64,000 bases of DNA from Phyllobacteriaceae bacterium (GTDB taxonomy: Bacteria; Pseudomonadota; Alphaproteobacteria; Rhizobiales; Rhizobiaceae): the NCBI GenBank assembly GCA_016711085.1, contig JADJTR010000003.1, positions 62,001-126,000 on the forward strand. Reading direction: 5' to 3'. This document shows, one piece after another, positions 25,783 through 34,109 of the stretch. The position numbers and the translations under genes are program-made. Each line of letters begins with the position of its first letter. The first letter of the stretch is position 1. The notes beneath the pieces were generated by a model. That model did not search any database, had not been told where the DNA came from, and saw only the letters and a program-made list of their open reading frames with translations.

Positions 25783-27041
25783 GCGCGGGCGCTGCCGGCG
25801 TCGCCGGACCCTTCGGCGTGTTCGAGCGCATGGTCGCATGGCGCTATCTGCGCGCCCGGCGACGGGAAGGCTTCGTTTCCGTCATCGCCGCAATTTCGTT
25901 TTCCGGAATCATGCTCGGCGTGGCGACTCTTATTGTCGTCATGGCGGTGATGAACGGCTTTCGCCAGGAAATGCTGTCGCGGGTGCTCGGCATTGACGGG
26001 CATCTGGTGGTCGAGGCGGGCGATCAGCCGCTCGGCGACTGGCAGGACCTTTCTGCCCTGTTCGCCACGATCCCGGGCGTGCGCACGGCCGTGCCGCTGA
26101 TCGAAGGCCAGGTGCTGGCCTCGGCGCGCATCGGCGTCGGCAATGGGGCGAAGGTGAGGGGTCTCGACGAAGCGGCGCTGAAAAGCCTTGAACCGGTCGT
26201 CAAAAACGTCACGCAAGGAACGCTCGACGGGTTCGACACGGCCGGCGGCGTCGTCATCGGACAGGGATTGGCCGAAATGATCGGCGCCGGCCTTGGCGAC
26301 AATGTCACGTTGGTCTCGCCCGACGGCGAAGTCACCGAACTGGGCGTCAATCCGCAGGTGAAAGCCTATCCGGTGATCGCGGTTTTCGCGGTTGGCGGCA
26401 ACGGATATGACAGCGCAGTCGTTTTCCTGCCCTTCGGGGAAGCGCAAAGCTTTTTCAAAATGCCGGACGCCGCCGGTTCGATCGAACTTTTCCTCGACGA
26501 TCCCCATGGCGTCGAGGCGGTCAAGGCCGTGGTCGCCGACACGGCGGGGAGGCCGCTGAAACTGACCGACTGGCGCGAGGCCAACAAAACGTTTTTCGAT
26601 GCGCTGCAGGTGGAGCGCAATCTGATGTTCATGGCGCTGACGCTGATCGTTCTGGTCGCGGCGCTGAACATCGTTTCCGGACTGATCATGATGGTCAAGG
26701 ACAAGGGTCAGGACATCGGCATCCTGCGCACCATCGGCGCCTCGCGCGCGGCGGTGATGCGGGTGTTCATGATGACCGGCTCGGTCATCGGTGTGGCGGG
26801 AACCGCGGCCGGGGTGGCGCTGGGCGTCGCCGCCAGCCTGAACATTGATGGCCTGAGCGCATTTTTTTCCATTTTTTCAGGAAATTCCAGCGGATTCCTC
26901 AACCGGCTTCCGGCGGTGATGAATCTTGGCGAAACGATTTCCGTCGTCGTCATGGCGCTGGCGCTGACCTTCATCGCGGTGGTTTTCCCGGCCTGGCGCG
27001 CGGCGCGCCTCGACCCCGTCCAGGCGTTGAAGTCGACATGA
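25779..27041 (+). CDS. lolC: Lipoprotein-releasing ABC transporter permease LolC
   Basis: A 420-residue MacB/FtsX-superfamily permease that, with LolD, extracts outer-membrane lipoproteins from the inner membrane. Four membrane segments (about 30-52, then about 285-310, 325-345, 380-405) frame a large periplasmic domain. ATG 25779 overlaps the proS stop by four bases. It is a clear paralogue of the next gene (shared FERM-A-RYLR, GVATLIVV, ALNIVS-LI--VKDKG, FP-WRAARLDPV-AL), but its segment near residues 360-385 is AT-rich with T6/T7 runs and lacks the family's F-P-x-Y-x-L motif. Confidence 0.9.
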   Translation: MSAGAAGVAGPFGVFERMVAWRYLRARRREGFVSVIAAISFSGIMLGVATLIVVMAVMNGFRQEMLSRVLGIDGHLVVEAGDQPLGDWQDLSALFATIPGVRTAVPLIEGQVLASARIGVGNGAKVRGLDEAALKSLEPVVKNVTQGTLDGFDTAGGVVIGQGLAEMIGAGLGDNVTLVSPDGEVTELGVNPQVKAYPVIAVFAVGGNGYDSAVVFLPFGEAQSFFKMPDAAGSIELFLDDPHGVEAVKAVVADTAGRPLKLTDWREANKTFFDALQVERNLMFMALTLIVLVAALNIVSGLIMMVKDKGQDIGILRTIGASRAAVMRVFMMTGSVIGVAGTAAGVALGVAASLNIDGLSAFFSIFSGNSSGFLNRLPAVMNLGETISVVVMALALTFIAVVFPAWRAARLDPVQALKST

Positions 27042-28324
27042 CCGCGCCCGTTCCCGCCAGCGCCGCCGGCGGCGCTCCCTTCTCGGCTTTCGAGCGCATG
27101 ATGGCGATGCGCTATCTGCGGCCGGGCCGGGCCGACGCCTATGTTTCGGTGATCGCCGGCATCGCCTTTGCCGGCATCATGATCGGCGTGGCGACGCTGA
27201 TCGTCGTTTCCGCCGTTTTCGTCGGTTTTCGCGAGGAACTCGTGTCGCGCATGCTCGGCCTCAACGGCCACATGGTGGTGCAAGCGGTCGAAACGCCTTT
27301 CGACGATTTCGCGGCTGTGAGCGAGCGCCTCGGCAAGGTCGAGGGCGTGCGCTTCGCCGCGCCCCTGGTCGAGGGACAGGCGTTGGCGACGGGCCGGAAA
27401 GGACCGGGGCAGGGCGTTCTGCTGCGCGGCATGACCGGCGAGGACATCGCACGGCTCGACCTGATCGCCCGAACGCTGAAAGGCGGCACGCTTGAGGGGT
27501 TCTCGCAGTCGGAAACGGTTATAATCGGCGCGCGCATGGCCGAAAAGCTGGGCATGGCGCTCGGTGACAAGCTGACGCTGATTTCGCCAGAGGGCGATGT
27601 GACGCCGTTCGGCACGACGCCACGCGTCAAGGCCTATCCGGTCGCGGCGATTTTCGAGGCCGGCATGTCCGACTACGATTCCTCGGTGGTGTTCATGCCG
27701 TTCGAGGAGGCGCGCCTGTTTCTCAACGTCGAGAACATCGCCCACGCGTTGGAGATTTTCCTGGAGCGGCCGGACGACATCGATGCGCTGCGCCCGGCGC
27801 TCGAGGAAGCGGCGGCGCGGCCGGTGTTCCTCATCGACTGGCGCGAGCGCAACCGCGCCTTTTTCGACATTCTGGAGGTCCAGCGCACCATGGTGACGAT
27901 GGTGTTGTCGCTGATCGTCGTCATTGCTGCGCTCAACATCGTTTCGAGCCTGATCATCCTGGTCAAGGACAAGGGGCGCGCCATCGCCATCCTGCGCACC
28001 ATGGGGGCGACGAAGGGCGCGATCCTGCGCATCTTCGTCATGGCCGGCGCCTCCATCGGCGTCGCCGGAACGCTCGCCGGCGTCATCGCCGGCGCCGCCA
28101 TGACCCACTACGTCGAAGACATCCGCGCCTTTGTCTCCTGGCTGACGGGAACGACGATGTTCAATCCCGAACTGTATTATCTCAATGCGTTGCCGGCCCG
28201 GCTCGATTTCGGCCAGATCGCGTCGGTGGCGGCGCTGGCGCTGTTTCTCTCCCTTCTCGCCACCCTGTTTCCGTCGTGGCGCGCAGCGCGTCTCGATCCG
28301 GTCGAAGCCCTGAGGTACGAATGA
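27038..28324 (+). CDS. lolE: Lipoprotein-releasing ABC transporter permease LolE
   Basis: The second LolC/E-type permease (428 residues), overlapping the first by four bases. It has the same architecture and the well-conserved NPELYYLNALPARLD block (about 376-390), absent from its neighbour. The order lolC-lolE-lolD suggests a LolCDE heteromer, whereas many alphaproteobacteria use only one such permease gene. The name LolE is by position; the two proteins may not map simply onto enteric LolC and LolE. Confidence 0.88.
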   Translation: MTAPVPASAAGGAPFSAFERMMAMRYLRPGRADAYVSVIAGIAFAGIMIGVATLIVVSAVFVGFREELVSRMLGLNGHMVVQAVETPFDDFAAVSERLGKVEGVRFAAPLVEGQALATGRKGPGQGVLLRGMTGEDIARLDLIARTLKGGTLEGFSQSETVIIGARMAEKLGMALGDKLTLISPEGDVTPFGTTPRVKAYPVAAIFEAGMSDYDSSVVFMPFEEARLFLNVENIAHALEIFLERPDDIDALRPALEEAAARPVFLIDWRERNRAFFDILEVQRTMVTMVLSLIVVIAALNIVSSLIILVKDKGRAIAILRTMGATKGAILRIFVMAGASIGVAGTLAGVIAGAAMTHYVEDIRAFVSWLTGTTMFNPELYYLNALPARLDFGQIASVAALALFLSLLATLFPSWRAARLDPVEALRYE

Positions 28325-29001
28325 TGAACCCGGTCCTTGAACTGAAGGCCGTCGATCGCGTCTACCAGCAGGGCGACCGAAAACTGGCGATCCTGCAGGC
28401 GGCCGATTTCACGCTGACGCCGGGCGAGATGGTGGCTCTCGTCGCCCCGTCGGGGGCCGGCAAGTCGACGCTGCTGCATTCGGCCGGACTCCTGGAGCGG
28501 CCCGATTCCGGCGACGTGTTCATCTCCGGAAGGGCCTGCGGCCGGCTCGGCGACGACGAGCGCACGGCGATCCGCCGCAACGAGATCGGTTTCGTCTACC
28601 AGTTCCACCATCTTCTGCCCGAGTTCACCGCGCTCGAAAACGTCATGATCCCGCAATTGGTCAAAGGCCTGACGCGGGCGGAAGCCGCCAAACGGGCGCG
28701 CGACCTGCTCGACTACATGAAGATCGGCCAGCGCGCCGATCATCGCCCGGCCGAATTGTCCGGCGGCGAACAACAGCGCGTCGCCATCGCCCGCGCCGTC
28801 GCCAATGCGCCGCTGGTGCTGCTCGCCGACGAGCCGACCGGCAATCTCGACCCGGCGACATCGTCCTATGTGTTCGAGGCGCTGGAGGCGCTGGTGCGCC
28901 AATCGGGCCTCGCCGCCCTGATCGCCACCCACAATCATGCGCTCGCCGCCCGCATGGACCGCCGCGTCACCATCGCCGACGGCAAGATCACGGCGCTGTA
29001 A
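28321..29001 (+). CDS. lolD: Lipoprotein-releasing ABC transporter ATPase LolD
   Basis: A 226-residue ATP-binding subunit. Walker A is APSGAGKST (about 42-50), an unusual Ala where most have Gly; the Q-loop region is IGFVYQFHHLLPEFTALENV; the ABC signature is LSGGEQQRVAIARA; Walker B is LLADEPTGNLD. Start ATG 28321 overlaps the lolE stop. The four-gene proS-lolC-lolE-lolD chain is held together by four-base overlaps. Confidence 0.95.
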   Translation: MMNPVLELKAVDRVYQQGDRKLAILQAADFTLTPGEMVALVAPSGAGKSTLLHSAGLLERPDSGDVFISGRACGRLGDDERTAIRRNEIGFVYQFHHLLPEFTALENVMIPQLVKGLTRAEAAKRARDLLDYMKIGQRADHRPAELSGGEQQRVAIARAVANAPLVLLADEPTGNLDPATSSYVFEALEALVRQSGLAALIATHNHALAARMDRRVTIADGKITAL

Positions 29002-29051
29002 TCTGGGCGGCTTCCTGTCGCAACGACTTGTTAACCCTGCGCCAAATGTCG

Positions 29052-29081
29052 CTTGACGAGAGAACAAAAAGGGAACATATG
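29052..29081 (+). promoter_or_regulatory. Promoter with a LexA operator for the 28-codon gene
   Basis: A sigma-70-like -35 CTTGAC (29052-29057) and -10 CATATG (29076-29081) are separated by 18 bp. Between them lies GAAC-N7-GAAC (29062-29065 and 29073-29076). This is the reverse complement of the alphaproteobacterial LexA box GTTC-N7-GTTC. The operator overlaps the -10, so LexA binding would block transcription of the gene at 29110 and probably part of the transcription into dnaE. Confidence 0.75.
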
Positions 29082-29109
29082 AAAAACACAAAGCGAATAG
29101 GAGGCTTGC

Positions 29110-29196
29110 ATGCTCGATCTGGTCCAGGATGTCGTCGCGCTTCTCTCGGTCTCGACCTTCGTCGTCTCGGTCGCCATGTGGGTTGGCGCGCTGTAG
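29110..29196 (+). CDS. 28-residue single-pass membrane protein, predicted SOS-induced
   Basis: ATG 29110 follows AGGAGG at a good distance and opens a 28-codon frame ending TAG at 29196. The product begins MLDLVQDVVALLSV and is one hydrophobic helix with a Trp near the C-terminus, so it should insert into the inner membrane. The promoter 30 bp upstream contains a LexA box. Caulobacter SidA, a 29-residue SOS-induced membrane inhibitor of division, is a functional analogue in size, topology and regulation; sequence homology is not claimed. The small frame is followed by dnaE 93 bp later. Confidence 0.75.
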   Translation: MLDLVQDVVALLSVSTFVVSVAMWVGAL

Positions 29197-29288
29197 GACG
29201 CCGCGCCGCTTCTGTGGACAGGCCCGATCGCCGTTTGCCAAACTGACCGCCGGGGGCCCATGAGTCTCCCCGAACGGGAAACTTGGCG

Positions 29289-32200
29289 ATGGCGGACAGG
29301 GCGAATTGGCAAAGCGCGGCGCGCCCGTTCGTGCATCTGCGCGTCCATTCGGCCTATTCGCTGCTCGAAGGGGCGTTGCCTCTGTCGAAGATCGTCGGCT
29401 TCGCCGTCAAGGATGGCGCGCCGGCCATAGCGGTGACCGACACCAACAATTTGTTCGGGGCGCTGGAATTCGCCCAGAAGGCGGTCAAGGAGGGCGTGCA
29501 GCCGCTGGTCGGCGTGCAGATGGATGTGTCTTTCGACGAGGCGGCGGGCGGCGGTCCGGGCCGTCGCGGCGGCGGTCAGGCGCTGTACCCGCTCGTCCTG
29601 TTCGCTGCGACCGAGGCCGGATATCGTCGCCTGATGACGGTCGTGTCGCGCGCCTATATGGAGACGCCGACCAGCGAGGCGGTTCATGCGCCGCTTCGCT
29701 GGTTCGAGGCCGGAACCGACGGTCTGATCGCGCTCACCGGCGGCGAACGCGGCGCCATCGGCCGGGCGCTCGCCGACGGCGACCGGGCGCTGGCGGAAAC
29801 GCGATCGCGGCTGCTCGCCGGGCTGTTTCCCGACCGTCTCTATGTCGAGTTGTCGCGCCATCGCGGCTTCGACAAGGCGGTCGAGCGCGGATTTCTCGAT
29901 CTCGCCCTCAGCCTCGACTTGCCGATCGTGGCGACGAACGAGGCTTTCTTTCCCGGTCGCGACGATTTCGACGCCCATGACGCGCTGATCGCCATCGCCG
30001 AGGGCTCGGTCATCGCCGAGGACAAGCGGCGGCGTCTGACGCCGGACCACGCGCTGCGCTTTTCCGCCGACATGGCGAAGCTGTTCGCCGATCTGCCGGA
30101 GGCCCTCGACAACACGATCGAGATCGCGCGGCGCTGTTCCTTCTTTCCCGATACGGTCAAACCGATCCTGCCGCGCTTCACCATCGATGGATCCGACGCT
30201 TCGGAAGCCGCCGAATTGCGCCGCCAGGCGGCCGAGGGTCTGGAGAAACGGCTCGCCGCATCGGGTAGGGCGGCGAACCACACGCTGGACGATTACCTCG
30301 CGCGGCTCGATTTCGAGCTTGGCGTCATCGAACGGATGAAATTTCCGGGCTATTTCCTCATCGTCGCCGATTTCATCCAGTGGGCGAAGGCGCAGGGCAT
30401 ACCGGTCGGGCCGGGGCGCGGCTCCGGCGCCGGCTCGCTCGTCGCCTGGGCGTTGACCATCACCGACATCGATCCGTTGCGTTTTTCGCTGCTGTTCGAG
30501 CGCTTCCTCAATCCCGACCGCGTGTCGATGCCCGACTTCGACATCGATTTCTGCCAGGATCGGCGCGACGAGGTGATCCGCTACGTGCAGCAGCGCTACG
30601 GCGAGGACCAGGTCGCCCAGATCATCACCTTCGGCACGCTGCAGGCGCGCGCCGTGCTGCGCGACGTCGGCCGCGTGCTGCAGATGCCCTATACGCAGGT
30701 CGACCGGCTGACCAAGCTGGTGCCGCAAAACCCGGCCAATCCGGTGACGCTCGCCAAGGCGATCGAGGTCGAGCCGCGTCTGGCCGAAGAGGCGGAAAAG
30801 GAGCCGATCGTCCGCACGCTGCTCGACATGGCGCAGAAGCTCGAAGGCCTCTACCGCCACGCCTCGACCCACGCCGCCGGCATCGTCATCGGCGACCGGC
30901 CGCTCGCCGAACTGGTGCCGCTCTACCGCGATCCGCGCTCTGACATGCCGGTCACCCAGTTCAACATGAAATATGTCGAGCAGGCCGGCCTGGTAAAGTT
31001 CGATTTTCTCGGCCTGAAAACGCTGACCGTGCTGAAAACCGCGATCGACCTCGTGGCGCGGCGCGGCGTCGTCATCGACCTGCCCAACCTGCCGCTCGAC
31101 GATCGGCCAACCTACGAGATGCTGACGCGCGGCGAAGTCGTCGGCGTGTTTCAGGTGGAAAGCGCCGGCATGCGCAAGGCGCTTCTCGGCATGAAGCCCG
31201 ACCGGATCGAGGACATCATCGCGCTGGTCGCGCTCTACCGCCCCGGCCCGATGGAGAACATCCCGACCTACAATGCGCGCAAGAACGGCGAGGAGGAAGT
31301 CGCCTCGATCCATCCGCGCATCGATCCGCTGCTGAAGGAGACCTACGGCGTCATCGTCTACCAGGAACAGGTGATGCAGATCGCCCAGGTGCTGGCCGGC
31401 TATTCGCTCGGCGAAGCCGACCTGCTGCGCCGCGCCATGGGCAAGAAGATCCGCGCCGAGATGGACAAGCAGCGCGAGCGCTTCGTCACCGGCGCCGTTG
31501 AGCGCGGTGTGGAGAAGCCGCAGGCCGATTTCATCTTCGACCTGCTGGCGAAATTCGCCGATTACGGCTTCAACAAGAGCCATGCGGCGGCCTACGCCAT
31601 CGTTTCCTACCAGACCGCCTACATGAAGGCGCATCATCCGGTCGAATTCCTCGCCGCCTCGATGGCTTACGACATGGCCAACACCGAGAAGCTCGCGGTG
31701 TTCCGCGCCGATGCGCAGCGCCTCGGCATCGAGGTGACGCCGCCCTCGGTGATGAGCTCGCACCGCCTTTTCGAGGTTGAAGGCAACCGGATTTTCCATT
31801 CGCTTGCCGCGATCAAAGGCGTCGGCGAGGCGGCGGTCGAGCACATCGTGGCGCTGCGCCGCGACAAAGATTTCTCTTCGCTTGAGGATTTCCTCGCCCG
31901 CGTCGATCCGCACATCATCGGCAAGCGCGTGCTGGAAAGCCTTGTCGCCGCCGGCGCGCTCGATTGCTTCGGCCGCGACCGGGCGCAAATGTTCTCCGGC
32001 GTCGACCGCATGGTCGCCTATGCACAGGCGGCGCGGGAATCGGCGACCAGCGGCCAGGCCGACATTTTCGGCGGGCTGGCGGGAAGCGCGCCGGAACCGC
32101 TGCGCCTGAACGCGGCGGAGCCATGGCTGCCGGCCGAACGGCTGCACCGCGAATTCCTCGCCGTCGGCTTCTACCTTTCGGCCCACCCGCTCGACGATTA

Positions 32201-32751
32201 CCGCAAGGTGCTGGAGCGGCTGCGGGTGCAGTCCTACGCCGATTTTTCCGCCGCCGTGAAACGCGGCGTCACCGCCGGGCGCCTCGCGGGCACGGTGACG
32301 TCGTTTTCGACCCGGCGCACGCGCACCGGCAACCAGATGGGCATCGTCGATTTCTCCGACGGCACTGGGCAATTCGAAGCCGTCATGTTTTCCGAGACGC
32401 TCGGCCAATACCGCGACGCCATCGCCGAGGGGCGCTCCTTCGCGATCACGGTCGCGGCGGAGGATCGACCCGAAGGCGTCAATCTGCGCATCCAGACGCT
32501 GCAGTCGCTCGACGACGAGGCCGGGCGCATCCAGAAATCGCTGCGCATCTTCCTGCGCGACGCCGGTCCGGCGCAGACCATCGCCGGGCGGCTGAAAAAC
32601 CGCGGCGAACAGGACGTGTCGCTGATCCTGATCAAGGCAGGAGGGGGCCGGCGAGGTGGAAATCGCGCTTCCCGGCCGCTACTCCGTCACGCCGCAAATC
32701 GCCGCGGCGCTGCGCGCCGTGCCCGGTGTCGTCGAGGTGGAGCTGGTATGA
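29289..32751 (+). CDS. dnaE: DNA polymerase III subunit alpha (DnaE1), frameshifted near the 3' end
   Basis: Replicative polymerase, about 1,154 residues if corrected. The PHP domain starts at FVHLRVHSAYSLLEGAL, the polymerase core has GPGRGSGAGSLVAW and the catalytic triad region PDFDIDFCQDRR (about residue 413), then YGVIVYQEQVMQIA and GFNKSHAAAYA, and the OB-fold near the end. At 32643-32647 a G5 run should be G4: read with one G fewer, the protein ends AGGAGEVEIALPGRY...VEVELV with TGA at 32751. As given, the frame runs on into the MDR gene. ATG 29289 is preferred to TTG 29283. Confidence 0.93.
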
Positions 32752-33854
32752 TGGCCGTTCATGCGCTGGCCATTCCAACCACCATGGCCGCGGTCATGCT
32801 CACCGGCCATGGCGGGACGGAAAAGCTGGTTTGGCGCGAGGAGGCGCCAACGCCGACGCCCGCGCCGGGTGAAGTGCTTGTCGAAATCCGCGCCGCCGGC
32901 GTTAACAACACCGACATCAATACGCGCATCGGTTGGTACTCCTCGGGCGTCGGCGGCGGCACGGAAGAAGCCGTCTCCGCTTCTTCCGACGCGCCGGCCG
33001 ATGGCGACTGGACGGGCGGCGGGCTCGCGTTTCCGCGCATCCAGGGCGCCGACGCCTGCGGACTTGTCGTCGCCGTCGGTCCGGGCGTCTCGCCGGGTCG
33101 GATTGGCGAACGCGTCATCGTGCAATCCTGCCTTGTTTCGCTCGGCGACGGCGAAATCACGCCCTGGCTCGGATCGGAGCGGGACGGGGCGTTCGCGCAA
33201 TTCGTCACCGCGCCGTCGGACGACACGTACGCGGTCGATGGTTCTTTGACGGATGTCGAGCTCGCCGCTATTCCCTGCGGCTACGGAACCGCGCAGAACC
33301 TGCTGTCGCGGGCTGGCGTTCGCGTCGGCGACCGCGTGCTCGTCACCGGGGCGTCCGGCAATGTCGGCCTCGCCGCCGTTCAACTCGCGGCGCAACGGGG
33401 CGCGGAGGTGTTCGCAATCGCCGCCGGGCCGAAACACGATGCATTGCGCGCGATTGGAGCCAGGCAATGCCTGGAGCGGGGCGGCCCTATCGCGCGAACC
33501 CTCGGGCCGCGCTCGATCGACGCCGTCATCGATGTCGTTGGCGGCCCGCAATGGCCGGACCTCCTCGACGTGCTCAGGACGGGTGGGCGGTATGCCGTTT
33601 CAGGCGCCATCGCCGGCCCTTTGGTGAGCCTCGACTTGCGCAAGCTGTATTTGAAAGACCTGACGCTGATCGGCTGCACCAAACAAGACCGGCCCGCATT
33701 CGTCGAGTTGGTCGGTCTGGCGCGGCTTGGCGCGATCCGGCCGCCGGTGGCCCGGACGTTTCCGCTTTCCGCCATCGCCGAGGCGCAGGCGCTGTTTCAG
33801 ACAAAAACGGTGATCGGCAAGATCGTGCTTGTGCCGCCCGCCGCTTTCGGCTGA
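32748..33854 (+). CDS. MDR-superfamily zinc-type alcohol dehydrogenase/quinone oxidoreductase
   Basis: A 368-residue medium-chain reductase starting at ATG 32748 (or 32751), overlapping the true dnaE stop. The N-terminal GroES-like fold (AAVMLTGHGGTEKLVWREE, VLVEIRAAGVNNTDINTRIGW) and the Rossmann GASGNVGLAAVQLAAQRGAEVFAIA are clear. The Cys/His catalytic zinc set of classical alcohol dehydrogenases is not evident, which points to the quinone-oxidoreductase-like branch. Because of the G-run in dnaE, this gene appears fused to the polymerase; that is not a real fusion. Confidence 0.88.
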   Translation: MMAVHALAIPTTMAAVMLTGHGGTEKLVWREEAPTPTPAPGEVLVEIRAAGVNNTDINTRIGWYSSGVGGGTEEAVSASSDAPADGDWTGGGLAFPRIQGADACGLVVAVGPGVSPGRIGERVIVQSCLVSLGDGEITPWLGSERDGAFAQFVTAPSDDTYAVDGSLTDVELAAIPCGYGTAQNLLSRAGVRVGDRVLVTGASGNVGLAAVQLAAQRGAEVFAIAAGPKHDALRAIGARQCLERGGPIARTLGPRSIDAVIDVVGGPQWPDLLDVLRTGGRYAVSGAIAGPLVSLDLRKLYLKDLTLIGCTKQDRPAFVELVGLARLGAIRPPVARTFPLSAIAEAQALFQTKTVIGKIVLVPPAAFG

Positions 33855-33868
33855 CGCCAAAAATGGCA

Positions 33869-33905
33869 ACGGCCGCCGCGTGGGAGCGCGACGGCCGCCT
33901 TTCCT
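33869..33905 (+). terminator. Probable terminator after the MDR gene
   Basis: Arms GGCCGCCGCG and CGCGACGGCC (one C-A mismatch) with a TGGGAG loop are followed by a short T-rich stretch (CTTTCCTTTCC). It lies 15 bp after the stop. The mismatch and broken T-tract make it moderate. Confidence 0.5.
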
Positions 33906-34079
33906 TTCCGGCGGATTTCGGGGCATTGAAGCCGCCGGCGAAGGGATTCGCCACAACAAACCGCCGGTGAAGGCGTGGCCGGGGCCAGAGCCCTTCGCCT
34001 GCGGTTGACGTTGTGCGCGTTTTTTGTCGGACGCCGCGGATTCGCGCATACCCCAAATGAGGTAAGTCCCTGTTCCGCA

Positions 34080-34099
34080 GGATCACGGTCCCGTGATCC
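34080..34099. promoter_or_regulatory. Perfect palindrome GGATCACGG-TC-CCGTGATCC
   Basis: A 9-bp perfect inverted repeat just past the end of the minus-strand LuxR-hydrolase gene (stop at 34110). No T-tract follows on either strand, so a terminator is doubtful; a protein-binding site or RNA 3' hairpin is possible. Confidence 0.35.
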
Positions 34100-34109
34100 G
34101 ATCGGGGCC

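Noticed and set aside
29031..32408. A 1,125-codon open frame on the minus strand
   Set aside because: It is antisense to dnaE; GC-rich coding DNA leaves long antisense frames open. The translation is rich in His/Arg/Gln/Asp with no domain.
34080..34099. Terminator for the LuxR-hydrolase gene
   Set aside because: The palindrome is perfect but lacks a T-tract on the minus strand.
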